Below are positions 52,400-61,102 of a DNA stretch of 64,000 nucleotides, in pieces. The stretch is from Fontibacterium temperatum. GTDB lineage: Bacteria; Pseudomonadota; Alphaproteobacteria; Pelagibacterales; Pelagibacteraceae. The translations under genes and the position numbers were made by a program. Every line of letters starts with the position of its first letter. The first letter of the stretch is position 1. The stretch lies in assembly GCA_964203055.1 (NCBI GenBank), contig CAXNKS010000002.1:62001-126000 (forward strand), read 5' to 3'. The notes below the pieces were generated by a model that was not told the origin of the DNA, made no database searches, and saw nothing but the letters and a program-made list of their open reading frames with translations.

Positions 52400-53694
52400 T
52401 AGCTTTTAAATACTCTTCCGTAGATAGTATTAATGTATCTTAAATGAGAATTCATGTTGAATAGTTTTTTAAGATCGTCTGTGGATAATTTAGATTTAAT
52501 TTGTTTGTCGTTGTTTAAATTATCAAAAAAACTTTCATTTGCAGACCATGTTTTCATAGCATTTTTTTGAACAACTTTATAAGCAAGTTCTCTCGTCATT
52601 CCTTTTTGAGTTAATTTTAAAAGAACGTTTTGAGAAAAAATGAGACCATTAAATTTTTCTAAATTTTTCTGCATATTTTTTGGATAAACAACTAAATTTT
52701 TAATCACGTTAGCAAGTCTTGCTAAAACAAAATCTAATGTAACCGTTGCATCTGGTCCGATATTTCTCTCAACGCTTGAATGACTAATATCTCTCTCGTG
52801 CCACAAAACGACATTTTCTAAAGCTGGGTACGCATAACTTCTAATTAATCTCGCAAGTCCTGTAATGTTTTCAGACAAAACTGGATTTCTTTTATGAGGC
52901 ATTGCTGAAGAACCTTTTTGTCCAGCTGAAAAAAATTCTTCAACTTCTAAAACTTCAGTTCTTTGTAGGTGTCTTATTTCAGTAGCCAATCTTTCAGCAG
53001 AAGATGCTATTATTGCAAGTACACTAAAGAAATAGGCGTGACGATCTCTTGGAATTACTTGTGTTGAAATTGGCTCTACTTTGAATTTTAATTTTTTTGC
53101 AACATACTGTTCAATTCCTGGATTGATATGAGCAAAAGTTCCAACAGCTCCAGAGATTGCGCAAGTTGATATTTCATTGATTGCTTGCTCCATTCTTTTT
53201 TTATTTCTTTTAAATTCTGCATAATAAGTAAGAAGTTTTAATCCAAAAGTTACAGGCTCTGCATGAATGCCATGACTTCTACCAACACAAACTGTTTTTT
53301 TATATTTTATTGATTTTGTTTTTAAAATTTTTAAAAGATCTTCTAAGTCTTTTAAAATAATTTTTCCTGATTGATAAAGTTGAATATTAAAACAAGTATC
53401 TAACACATCAGAAGATGTCATTCCTTGATGTAAGAATTTTGCTTTTTGACCAACCTTTTCTGTTATTGATGTAAGAAAAGCAATAACATCATGTTTTACT
53501 TTTTTTTCAATTTGATCAATTCTATCAGGATTAATTTTCGCTTTTCTTCTTATTTCTTTAGCAATGCCTTTTGGAATAATTTTAAATTTTTCCATTGCTT
53601 CCGCTGCGTAGATTTCTATATCTAGCCAGATTTTATATTTATTTTCGGGTTGCCAAATTTTTGCAATTTGTTCGCGTGAATATCTTGAGATCAT
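52399..53694 (-). CDS. purB: Adenylosuccinate lyase
   Basis: Acts twice in purine synthesis. The 431-residue lyase has the fumarase-superfamily signature GSSAMPHKRNPVLSENI with the mobile-loop serine, SHGIHAEPVTFGLK (catalytic His), and QGMTSSDVLDT. First gene of the purine operon; map lies 33 bases upstream on the same strand. Confidence 0.96.
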   Translation of the reverse strand: MISRYSREQIAKIWQPENKYKIWLDIEIYAAEAMEKFKIIPKGIAKEIRRKAKINPDRIDQIEKKVKHDVIAFLTSITEKVGQKAKFLHQGMTSSDVLDTCFNIQLYQSGKIILKDLEDLLKILKTKSIKYKKTVCVGRSHGIHAEPVTFGLKLLTYYAEFKRNKKRMEQAINEISTCAISGAVGTFAHINPGIEQYVAKKLKFKVEPISTQVIPRDRHAYFFSVLAIIASSAERLATEIRHLQRTEVLEVEEFFSAGQKGSSAMPHKRNPVLSENITGLARLIRSYAYPALENVVLWHERDISHSSVERNIGPDATVTLDFVLARLANVIKNLVVYPKNMQKNLEKFNGLIFSQNVLLKLTQKGMTRELAYKVVQKNAMKTWSANESFFDNLNNDKQIKSKLSTDDLKKLFNMNSHLRYINTIYGRVFKS

Positions 53695-53727
53695 TTGGAT
53701 ACGTTATAATTCATTAACATTATTTTA

Positions 53728-54498
53728 TTATAAAGTAAAAATTACGTATCCATTATCAACTATACCAACTGTGTGTTCAAATTGTGCTGATAAGGATTTA
53801 TCTTTTGTAACTGCAGTCCAACCATCTTGTAATACTTTAGTATGATATTCTCCTAGATTAATCATTGGCTCAATTGTAAAAACCATGCCTTTTTTTAACT
53901 TCATTCCTTCGTCTTTTTTTCCATAATGCAAAATATTAGGCTCTTCATGAAATGTTTTGCCAATTCCATGCCCACAAAAATCTCGAACAACGGAACAACC
54001 ATGTGATTCAGCATAAGATTGAATAGCAAATCCAATATCGCCTAAAGTAATTCCTGGTTTTAAAATTTTAATACCTTCCATCATGCTTTCGTAAGTCACT
54101 TTAATAAGTTTTTCTGCTTTCACAGAAATATTCCCAACAGAAAATGTTTTGCTAGTATCACCATAGTAGCCATCTAATATTGAAGTGATATCGACATTTA
54201 CAATATCTCCTTCATTTAAAAATTTATCTCCTGGAATACCGTGACAAACTACATGATTAATAGAGGTGCAGATTGATTTTGCATAACCCCTGTAGAATAA
54301 AGGAGCAGAAAATGCCCCATGATCACTTAGATATTTATTTGCAGCTTGATCAATAAAATCTGTTTTAACACCTGGCTTAATAAGTTTTTCTATATATTCC
54401 AAAGCTCTTGCTGCAAGTTCACCAGATTTTTTTAAACCTTTAAAATCAGCTTCATTATATATTTTAACAGAAGAAAATTCCTCTTTTTCTACTTTCAT
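53728..54498 (-). CDS. map: Methionine aminopeptidase, type I
   Basis: Removes the initiator methionine from proteins. The 256-residue protein has the five metal ligands of the family, visible in VNVDITSILDGYYGDTSKTF (two Asp), CGHGIGKTFHEEP (His) and FTIEPMINLG (Glu), plus HTVGIV-type ending with Glu. N-terminal extension is about 15 residues. Its end is 33 bases from purB; its start overlaps the sfsA stop by one base. Confidence 0.96.
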   Translation of the reverse strand: MKVEKEEFSSVKIYNEADFKGLKKSGELAARALEYIEKLIKPGVKTDFIDQAANKYLSDHGAFSAPLFYRGYAKSICTSINHVVCHGIPGDKFLNEGDIVNVDITSILDGYYGDTSKTFSVGNISVKAEKLIKVTYESMMEGIKILKPGITLGDIGFAIQSYAESHGCSVVRDFCGHGIGKTFHEEPNILHYGKKDEGMKLKKGMVFTIEPMINLGEYHTKVLQDGWTAVTKDKSLSAQFEHTVGIVDNGYVIFTL

Positions 54499-55193
54499 TA
54501 ATATTTAATTTCTATTTTTTTGTTAAGAATTATTTCTTTATCAGTTACTTTACTTGAATAGCATAAAAATTTAACGCCTTTTTTTTTAGCTTGTATAAAA
54601 TTTTCATAGTATTTTTTATCAATATCTTTTGATATTTTAAAAAAAATACAATCTTCCCTTTGTATTAGAAATATCAAATAAGCCTGATATTTTTTTTCTT
54701 TAGCGTTAATAAGCTCTAATAAATGCTTTTGTCCTCTAGTAGTTGGAGCATCAGGAAATTCTGCACAATCTATTTCTCTTTTTAAAGTAACGTTTTTAAC
54801 TTCTACAAAAGCTTGCTCGTTTTTATTAGAAACTAAAAAATCAAATCGAGTGTTATCATTGAATTTTACTTCTCTTTTAACTTGATCAAATTTTTCAAGT
54901 TCTTTTATTTTTTTATTAATCAACGCTTCTTCTACAATCCTGTTTGTTAAGTGAGTATTAACACCAACTTTCTCTTTATTATGCTCTAAGATTTCTAAAG
55001 TATATTTTAATTTTCTTTCTGTATTTTTTGATTCAGAAATCCATGCATATTCTCCTTCATTAAGAAGTCCCATCATTGATCCAGAATTTGGACAGTGAGC
55101 TGTGAGAATTTCATTATTTAACATCACATCTACAAAGAATCTTTTGTATCTTTTTATGAATTTTGTTTTAATTAGAGGAGTGTCAAATTTCAT
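54498..55193 (-). CDS. sfsA: SfsA family nuclease-like DNA-binding protein
   Basis: A 231-residue protein with the SfsA pattern: MKFDTPLIKTKFIKRYKRFF, the ALINKKIKELEKF region, FLVSNKNEQAFVEVKNVTL (nuclease-like core with catalytic Glu and Lys) and TRGQKHLLEL. In E. coli SfsA binds DNA and stimulates sugar fermentation genes; a nuclease fold has been proposed. I chose the ATG at 55193 because the conserved start is MKFDTPL; six extra codons upstream are possible. The divergent CinA-like gene starts only 22 bases away. Confidence 0.9.
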   Translation of the reverse strand: MKFDTPLIKTKFIKRYKRFFVDVMLNNEILTAHCPNSGSMMGLLNEGEYAWISESKNTERKLKYTLEILEHNKEKVGVNTHLTNRIVEEALINKKIKELEKFDQVKREVKFNDNTRFDFLVSNKNEQAFVEVKNVTLKREIDCAEFPDAPTTRGQKHLLELINAKEKKYQAYLIFLIQREDCIFFKISKDIDKKYYENFIQAKKKGVKFLCYSSKVTDKEIILNKKIEIKY

Positions 55194-55215
55194 TAAAAGT
55201 ATTAATATCATTTAG

Positions 55216-55962
55216 ATGTCCACACGAAATAAAAAAAAAAGAATTTTCGCAGCTATTTTAATAATTGGGGATGAAATCTTATCTGGCAGAACACAAGACA
55301 CCAACACATCCTTTCTTGCTAAATGGTTAAATGAAAGAGGCGTTCAACTAAAGGAGGTCAGAATTATTCCTGATAAACTTGATACAATTATATCTTCAGT
55401 GAATTTGTTAAGGAAAAAATATGATTATTTATTTACAACTGGTGGAATCGGACCAACTCATGATGATATTACGGCCTTTGCAATTTCAAAAGCATTTAAA
55501 AAAAAATATGAATATAATAAAGAAGCTTATCAAATTTTAGAGAGACACTACAAAGATTCCTATTTTAACGAAGCAAGAAAGAAAATGGCAAAGATGCCAA
55601 GAGGTGCTGGATTAATTTATAATCCTTCAAGTTCAGCACCTGGTTTTTACGTAAAAAATGTTTTTACACTACCAGGTGTTCCCACAATCCTGCAGTCAAT
55701 GATGTCATTTATAGAAAAATTAATAATTAGGGGTGAGAAAGTTTATAGCGTAACTGTGCAGGTAAATTTGCCTGAAAGCAAAATAGGAAAAGACCTAGGA
55801 AAACTGCAAAAGAAATTTAAAGATTTAAGTCTTGGCAGTTACCCTTTCTTTCAATCAGGAAAAATAGGCACTGCTCTTGTTATAAGAGGTTATTCTGAAA
55901 AAAAAATACAAAAGTGCAAAATTATTCTAGATAAAATTTTAAAGAAAATTAAAAAATCTTAA
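55216..55962 (+). CDS. CinA-like molybdopterin-binding domain protein
   Basis: A 248-residue protein equal to the N-terminal MoCF-biosynthesis domain of competence/damage-inducible protein CinA: IGDEILSGRTQDTNTSFLAK (18-37) and TTGGIGPTHDDIT (about 76-88). The C-terminal deamidase part of CinA is absent. In Alphaproteobacteria this short form is often labelled 'competence/damage-inducible protein A' or MoaB/Mog-like. The substrate is not known. The stop runs into the ATG of the uracil-DNA glycosylase by one base. Confidence 0.88.
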   Translation: MSTRNKKKRIFAAILIIGDEILSGRTQDTNTSFLAKWLNERGVQLKEVRIIPDKLDTIISSVNLLRKKYDYLFTTGGIGPTHDDITAFAISKAFKKKYEYNKEAYQILERHYKDSYFNEARKKMAKMPRGAGLIYNPSSSAPGFYVKNVFTLPGVPTILQSMMSFIEKLIIRGEKVYSVTVQVNLPESKIGKDLGKLQKKFKDLSLGSYPFFQSGKIGTALVIRGYSEKKIQKCKIILDKILKKIKKS

Positions 55963-56522
55963 TGGATAAAGATCGCGAGTTATCCAAATTAAAAAACACA
56001 ATGTTAAAATTCAATAAAAATTTTCCTGGAAAAAATTTAGTTTTTTCAGACGGCAATAAAGACGCAAAAGTTATGGTAGTAGGAGAGGCTCCTGGCAGAA
56101 CTGAAGATAAGTTGCAAAAACCTTTTGTAGGCAGAGCAGGCAAACTCTTAGACAGTCTTTTGGAATCTATTAATCTCAATAGATCAAAAGTTTATATCAC
56201 GAATGTAGTAAATTATAGACCTGATAAGAATAGAAAGCCTACAACTGAAGAAATAAATGAATTTAAAAAACTTCTTTTCAAACATATAGAGATTATAAAT
56301 CCCAAATGTATATTATTACTTGGTGCTACAGCAGCATCAGCAGTTTTAAATCATATTGGTCCATTAAGCGAAGTAAGAGGTAAATGGAAAAATATAAAAA
56401 TTATTAATTCTTATTTTGATATTTTAACTACTTTTCATCCTGCATTTTTATTAAGACAACCTGCGCAAAAAAAATCCACTTTGGAAGATTTACGTGAGTT
56501 TAAAAGAAAATTAAGTAGTTAA
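55962..56522 (+). CDS. Uracil-DNA glycosylase, family 4 type without Fe-S cysteines
   Basis: Removes uracil from DNA. The 186-residue protein has the family-4 active-site segments GEAPGRTEDK (41-50), KPFVGRAGKLLDSLL, VYITNVVNYRPDKNRKPT, ILLLGATAA and TTFHPAFLLRQP. Family 4 enzymes usually bind a 4Fe-4S cluster with four cysteines; this one has a single Cys (116) elsewhere, and the positions corresponding to usual ligands are occupied by Met14 and Phe101. So the cluster is absent. Same transcription unit as the CinA-like gene. Confidence 0.9.
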   Translation: MDKDRELSKLKNTMLKFNKNFPGKNLVFSDGNKDAKVMVVGEAPGRTEDKLQKPFVGRAGKLLDSLLESINLNRSKVYITNVVNYRPDKNRKPTTEEINEFKKLLFKHIEIINPKCILLLGATAASAVLNHIGPLSEVRGKWKNIKIINSYFDILTTFHPAFLLRQPAQKKSTLEDLREFKRKLSS

Positions 56523-56581
56523 GTTATTTATTTCTACTTAACAAGCCCGTGTAATTTCATTATAAGCATTACAACACTAAA

Positions 56582-56668
56582 GCCCTCGTGGTGGAATTGG
56601 TAGACACAAAGGACTTAAAATCCTTGCCCTTTTTGGGAGTGCCGGTTCAAGTCCGGCCGAGGGCACCA
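56582..56668 (+). tRNA. tRNA-Leu (UAA)
   Basis: An 87-base class II tRNA with encoded CCA: acceptor GCCCTCG with CGAGGGC, D-arm, anticodon loop CTTAAAA (anticodon TAA), a long variable arm (TGCCCTTTTTGGGAGTG) and T-loop GTTCAAGTC. A lipoprotein ATG follows only 5 bases after the CCA. Confidence 0.95.
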
Positions 56669-56673
56669 CAATT

Positions 56674-57036
56674 ATGAGAATATTATTTATTCTTTTGTTA
56701 TTAGTATCTTGCTCTAAAGATGTAAAAGTTCCATTTATTAGCAAAGATCCAGCAAAACCAATTAACGTTATAATTGAGAATGAGTTTGATGTTACATATT
56801 CTTTATTAACATTAGCAAGACAAAATGATGTTTGTCAGATGTCATTAGAAATTAAAAACATTTCTAAAGAAGAAAAACGAAATTCATTATCAATAGAAGC
56901 TTATTCTTTTGCAGATAAAAAATACGAAGCATTTGTTGTTGAAAAAAGATCAAAACCTAACGAAGTTATAAATTCTACCGTTCAATTTAATGGAATTAAT
57001 TGTGGAGATCTTAGAAAAATAAATTTCTATAAATAA
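56674..57036 (+). CDS. Hypothetical lipoprotein
   Basis: A 120-residue lipoprotein: MRILFILLLLVSC is a short signal with the lipobox LVSC (Cys13). The mature part has beta-rich segments and a Cys pair (NDVCQMS and GINCGDL) that may form a disulfide. The start codon is 5 bases after tRNA-Leu, so it shares the tRNA transcript. Unknown function. It converges on parE, 2 bases from its stop. Confidence 0.7.
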   Translation: MRILFILLLLVSCSKDVKVPFISKDPAKPINVIIENEFDVTYSLLTLARQNDVCQMSLEIKNISKEEKRNSLSIEAYSFADKKYEAFVVEKRSKPNEVINSTVQFNGINCGDLRKINFYK

Positions 57037-57038
57037 TA

Positions 57039-58976
57039 TTATAAGTCTATATTTTTAACTTTTGGTGCGTTCTCTTCTATGAATTTTAGTCTTAAATCGG
57101 CATTTTTACCCATAATATTTGAAATTAATTTATTTGTTTTTTTATAATCGCTTGTTGGAACAGTTACTCTAATTAAAGACCTGGTGTTAATATCCATTGT
57201 TGTTTCTTTTAATTGTTGAGCCATCATTTCACCCAATCCTTTAAATCTACTTATTTCGATTTTAGATCCTTTTTTTAGGTTCTTTAATAATTTATCTTTT
57301 TCAATATCGTTTCGTACATAATAAATTTGGTTTGATATAGTAAGTTTATAAAGTGGTGGAACCGCAAGATAGAGGTGTCCATTTTTAATTAAATTTGGCA
57401 TTTCGAAAAAAAAGAAAGTTAAAAGTAAGCTCGCTATGTGATCGCCATCAACATCAGCATCAGTCATAATAATTACTTTTTCATATCTCAAATCTTTATC
57501 GGTATACTTCTCTCTTCTTTGACAACCAAGCGCCTGAAGTAAATTTGATATTTCGGTGTTAGCTAATATTTTTGCAGTATTAGAGTTTTTGACATTTAAT
57601 ATTTTTCCTCTTAAAGGAAGAATAGCTTGAAAATTACGATCTCGAGCTTGCTTTGCAGAACCTCCAGCAGAATCTCCTTCAACTATAAACAATTCAGTAC
57701 CTTCAACTTTTGAACTAGTGCAGTCTGCAAGTTTTCCAGGCAAACGTATTTTTCTTGTCGCACTTTGTCTTCCAACATCAAGATTTTGATCTAGTAGATT
57801 TCTTTCTCTTATTTTCCCCTCAATAAAAGTGAGAATAGAATTTGATGCTTTAGGATGCTGATTAAACCAATCTTCAACTGATTTTGCTATAGAAGCGTCA
57901 CAATATTTTTGAATATAAGCAGACGATAATCTTGATTTAGTTTGTCCTTCAAATTCTGGATTATTAATAAAAACTGAGACAATATAACTTGCATTAGATA
58001 GTATTTCATCAGCGCTTGCGCTTGCTACTAATTTGTTATTTTTAAATTTTGCAATTTTTCTTATAGATTTTGCAACACCAGATCTAAAACCTTGTTCGTG
58101 AGTTCCGCCATTAGTAGTTAGTACTGAGTTACAAAAAGAAATTTTAAATTCAGAAATTTCATTATGCCACTGAATTGCAAATTCAAATTTTCCCTTATTG
58201 TCATCAAAATTATTTTTATGATGACATGTTTTGTCGTTTATTTTAGTAAAATTTTTAGTCTCACTATCTAGATACTCAACAATACCGTCCGGAAAAAAAA
58301 GTTTTGCATTATTTGGAGTATCGTCTTTTCTATTTATTAAAGTTCTGTCGCATTCCCAATGTATTGTAATGCCTTTAACTAAATAAGCCTTACTTTTACA
58401 AAGATTGTACACTCTATTTGGAACAAAACTTAGTTCTTTACCAAAAATTTCTTTGTCAGGAGCGAATGTAACTTGAGTTCCATTTTTAATCTTAGATCTC
58501 CCTTTTTTAGTTAATTTATTTAAAGGTTTTCCTTTTGAATAATTTTGTTCAAAAATAGTAGAGTTTTTAAAGACTTCTATCTTTAACTTTTCAGACAAAG
58601 CATTCACAACCGAAAGACCAACACCATGCAACCCAGCAGAAGTAGAGTAGGTTCCTTCTTTAAATTTTCCACCCGAATGTAATGTTGTCATTACTATTTC
58701 AAGTGCAGTTTTATTTTTCTTTGGATGTTTATCTAAAGGAATTCCTCTTCCGTCATCAGTTACCGTTAACGATTTATCTTTATTTAATTTTACGTAAATA
58801 TTTTTTGCATGACCTGCAGTAACTTCATCCATAGAGTTATCAATGATTTCTGTTGCAAGGTGATGAAACGCAGTCTCGTCTGTACCGCCAATGTACATTC
58901 CAGGTCTTTTTCTAACAGGTTCTAGACCCTCTAGAATTTCAATATCTTTAGCGGAATAATTATTATTTTTTACCAC
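57039..58976 (-). CDS. parE: DNA topoisomerase IV subunit B
   Basis: ATP-binding subunit of the enzyme that unlinks sister chromosomes. The 645-residue protein has the GHKL ATPase motifs EIIDNSMDEVTAGHA (about 42-56), DDGRGIPLD and LHGVGLSVVNALS, and a TOPRIM domain with VEGDSAGGSAKQ and MTDADVDGDH. Its length and the Ala-rich TOPRIM match ParE; GyrB is longer. No parC gene is adjacent. Confidence 0.93.
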   Translation of the reverse strand: MVKNNNYSAKDIEILEGLEPVRKRPGMYIGGTDETAFHHLATEIIDNSMDEVTAGHAKNIYVKLNKDKSLTVTDDGRGIPLDKHPKKNKTALEIVMTTLHSGGKFKEGTYSTSAGLHGVGLSVVNALSEKLKIEVFKNSTIFEQNYSKGKPLNKLTKKGRSKIKNGTQVTFAPDKEIFGKELSFVPNRVYNLCKSKAYLVKGITIHWECDRTLINRKDDTPNNAKLFFPDGIVEYLDSETKNFTKINDKTCHHKNNFDDNKGKFEFAIQWHNEISEFKISFCNSVLTTNGGTHEQGFRSGVAKSIRKIAKFKNNKLVASASADEILSNASYIVSVFINNPEFEGQTKSRLSSAYIQKYCDASIAKSVEDWFNQHPKASNSILTFIEGKIRERNLLDQNLDVGRQSATRKIRLPGKLADCTSSKVEGTELFIVEGDSAGGSAKQARDRNFQAILPLRGKILNVKNSNTAKILANTEISNLLQALGCQRREKYTDKDLRYEKVIIMTDADVDGDHIASLLLTFFFFEMPNLIKNGHLYLAVPPLYKLTISNQIYYVRNDIEKDKLLKNLKKGSKIEISRFKGLGEMMAQQLKETTMDINTRSLIRVTVPTSDYKKTNKLISNIMGKNADLRLKFIEENAPKVKNIDL

Positions 58977-59037
58977 ACGCTCAGCATTAGATTAATTTGC
59001 GTAAAAATACAGACGTAAATTTTATTTTAGGCCAAAA

Positions 59038-59068
59038 AAAACCCCGTATTTTTTAGATACGGGGTTTT
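59038..59068 (-). terminator. Terminator downstream of glnA
   Basis: A perfect 12-base stem (AAAACCCCGTAT at 59038-59049 with its complement at 59057-59068) around a 7-base loop. On the minus strand it comes 20 bases after the glnA stop and ends in a run of T, so it terminates glnA transcription before parE. A-rich and T-rich flanks on both sides allow either direction. Confidence 0.85.
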
Positions 59069-59087
59069 AAATTTTAAAATATTGTAA

Positions 59088-60497
59088 TTAGCAGCTGTAA
59101 TACATTTGGTATTCAACTGGATGAGGAGTGTGTTCCACGTTGTATACTTCTGTCATCTTTAACTCGATGTAAGCATCAATCTGATCATCAGTGAACACTC
59201 CACCAGAAGTTAAAAAGCTTCTGTCTTTATCTAGATTTTCTAAAGCTTCTCTTAAAGAACCACAAACTTGGGGAACCCCTTTAAGTTCTTCAGCTGATAA
59301 AGAATATAAATCTTTATCAAATGGTTTTCCCGGATCAATTTTATTTTTAATCCCATCAATACCAGCCATTAACATAGAAGCAAAAGTTAAGTACGGATTT
59401 CCAGCGGCATCTGGAAATCTAACTTCAACTCTTTTCCCTTTTGGATTTGAGCTAAAAGGTATTCTGCAGCTTGCAGATCTATTTCTTGCAGAGTAAGCAA
59501 GAATAACTGGAGCTTCAAATCCAGGAATTAATCTTTTGTAGCTGTTAGTAGTTGAATTAGTAAAAGCATTTAAAGCTTTTGCGTGTTTAATAATTCCACC
59601 TATATAATAAAGACACTCTTGAGAAAGTCCTGCGTACTTATCTCCAGCGAAAAGTGGCTTACCAGCTTTCCAAATAGATTGGTGACAATGCATACCTGAT
59701 CCATTATCTCCTTTAATTGGTTTTGCCATAAAAGTTGCAGTTTTTCCAAATGAATGAGCAACCATTTGAACTGCATATTTATAAATTTGCATATTGTCAG
59801 CGTTGCGTACCATTGTATCAAACATTGTACCTAACTCATGCTGAGAAGGAGCAACTTCATGGTGATGCTTCTCAACTTTTACTCCCATATCTTTCATTGC
59901 TTTTAATGCTTCTGCTCTTAAATCCTGACAGCTATCAACTGGAGGCACTGGGAAATAACCACCTTTAACAACTGGTCTATGACCCATGTTTCCGTTTGGA
60001 TATTCTTTATCTCCATTGTAAGGACCTTCGTTACTGTCAACTTGGAAAGATACTTTTTGCATAGTGTTAGAAATTTTAACATCATCAAATATAAAAAATT
60101 CTGGCTCAGGTCCAAAATAGATTGTATCGCCAATTCCAGTAGTTTTTAAATATGCTTCTGCTTTTTTTGCAATAGATCTAGGATCTCTCTCGTAGTAATC
60201 CTTTTTTATAGGATCCATAATATCACAGAATAAAACTAGAGTGTTGTGTGAAGTGAAAGGATCAACGAATGTTCTAGATAAGTCTGGTTTTAAAATCATG
60301 TCAGATTCATTGATCGCCTTCCATCCAGCAATAGATGAACCATCAAAGAAAGTTCCGTCATTTAAAAAATCTTCATCAATAGTTGTTAAATCCTGAGTCA
60401 TATGCTGAAGCTTTCCTCTAGGATCAGTAAATCTTAAATCTACAAACTCTATTTCTTTTTCTTTAATTAATTTTAGTATGTCTGATGCAGCACTCAT
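59088..60497 (-). CDS. glnA: Glutamine synthetase, type I
   Basis: Assimilates ammonium. The 469-residue protein is a normal GSI: DGSSIAGWK, the metal and substrate segments GPEPEFFIFD, KHHHEVAPSQHELG, MHCHQSIWK, the ATP site, and the C-terminal adenylylation loop KDLYSLSAEEL with the target Tyr. An uncommonly clear ribosome-binding site GGGAG is at 60504-60508. A TATAAT-like element lies on the minus strand near 60559-60564. No glnB is present; in many Alphaproteobacteria glnB and nnr stand just upstream, where a broken nnr remains here. Confidence 0.96.
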   Translation of the reverse strand: MSAASDILKLIKEKEIEFVDLRFTDPRGKLQHMTQDLTTIDEDFLNDGTFFDGSSIAGWKAINESDMILKPDLSRTFVDPFTSHNTLVLFCDIMDPIKKDYYERDPRSIAKKAEAYLKTTGIGDTIYFGPEPEFFIFDDVKISNTMQKVSFQVDSNEGPYNGDKEYPNGNMGHRPVVKGGYFPVPPVDSCQDLRAEALKAMKDMGVKVEKHHHEVAPSQHELGTMFDTMVRNADNMQIYKYAVQMVAHSFGKTATFMAKPIKGDNGSGMHCHQSIWKAGKPLFAGDKYAGLSQECLYYIGGIIKHAKALNAFTNSTTNSYKRLIPGFEAPVILAYSARNRSASCRIPFSSNPKGKRVEVRFPDAAGNPYLTFASMLMAGIDGIKNKIDPGKPFDKDLYSLSAEELKGVPQVCGSLREALENLDKDRSFLTSGGVFTDDQIDAYIELKMTEVYNVEHTPHPVEYQMYYSC

Positions 60498-60667
60498 TAA
60501 TTTCTCCCTTTATTAATTATTAATCTTGTTTTTATTTTTTTATTGTAGATGTACTATAATTATAAGCAATAAATTCCATTGTTTTTTAGTTATGTCAGGT
60601 ATGCATAATAGTGTGAGTATAAATTAAACTATAGATTGTTTTTTTAGAAATGTTTTTAAATTAATCA

Positions 60668-60857
60668 GTAATTAAGGCTATTGAACAAAAAGAATTTAAA
60701 TTGAAAAAAAACTCTTTTTCTTTAATGCAATCAGCAGGAGAAAAATACGCAGATTATATATCGAGCAATGTTTCAAAAAATAAAGAGCTTTTAGTTAGAA
60801 GATATAATTAAAAATTTACCAAAAGCACCAGAATGGTTAGTAAAAAAATATAATTAA
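60668..60857 (+). pseudogene. nnr: Remnant of nnr (NAD(P)HX epimerase/dehydratase) with a large internal deletion
   Basis: Two short coding remains meet with a frame change. The first, VIKAIEQKEFKLKKNSFSLM followed by QSAGEKYADYISS, is like the N-terminus of the YjeF/Nnr epimerase domain (the IExxxF..LM..AG pattern). About 10 bases later a second frame reads EDIIKNLPKAPEWLVKKYN and stops, like the C-terminus of its dehydratase domain. Around 430 residues in between are missing, and the start codon is lost (a stop precedes the first codon). The place beside glnA is where nnr-glnB-glnA occurs in other Alphaproteobacteria. Confidence 0.6.
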
Positions 60858-60859
60858 TC

Positions 60860-61102
60860 TTATTTGATTTTTGAAGGCACAACTTTGTTATTTTCATATT
60901 TTGGTGGAGTATAATTTAGGCCCTTAGGCTGTGTGCTTGTAAACCTAAAATATATTAAAGAACAAATTAAAAGAACAAGACTTATCAATGATAAAGTTAT
61001 TAAAGGAAATTTCTTGTCAACTTTATTATTTAAACGAACTAACAAATAATAAATTACAAAAGGAAGAACGATAGCAGTGATAATTATTATATAACGCATC
61101 AT
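60860..61102 (-). CDS. DUF6111 family membrane protein
   Basis: An 80-residue protein with two membrane helices (about 3-22 and 35-53) and a short soluble end with GLNYTPPKYENNKVVPSKIK, the family ending of the type 'YxPPxxExGxxxPG'. DUF6111 is found in Alphaproteobacteria, usually next to glutathione transferase and tRNA nucleotidyltransferase genes. The start overlaps the GST stop by 4 bases. Role unknown. Confidence 0.75.
   Translation of the reverse strand: MMRYIIIITAIVLPFVIYYLLVRLNNKVDKKFPLITLSLISLVLLICSLIYFRFTSTQPKGLNYTPPKYENNKVVPSKIK

Noticed and set aside
59600..60133. Open frames overlapping glnA in other frames
   Set aside because: They run inside a strongly conserved glutamine synthetase and have no recognisable protein pattern.
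60590..60626. Eleven-codon frame (MSGMHNSV...) upstream of glnA
   Set aside because: Too short, no conservation argument and no ribosome-binding site; sits in a leader on the opposite strand.
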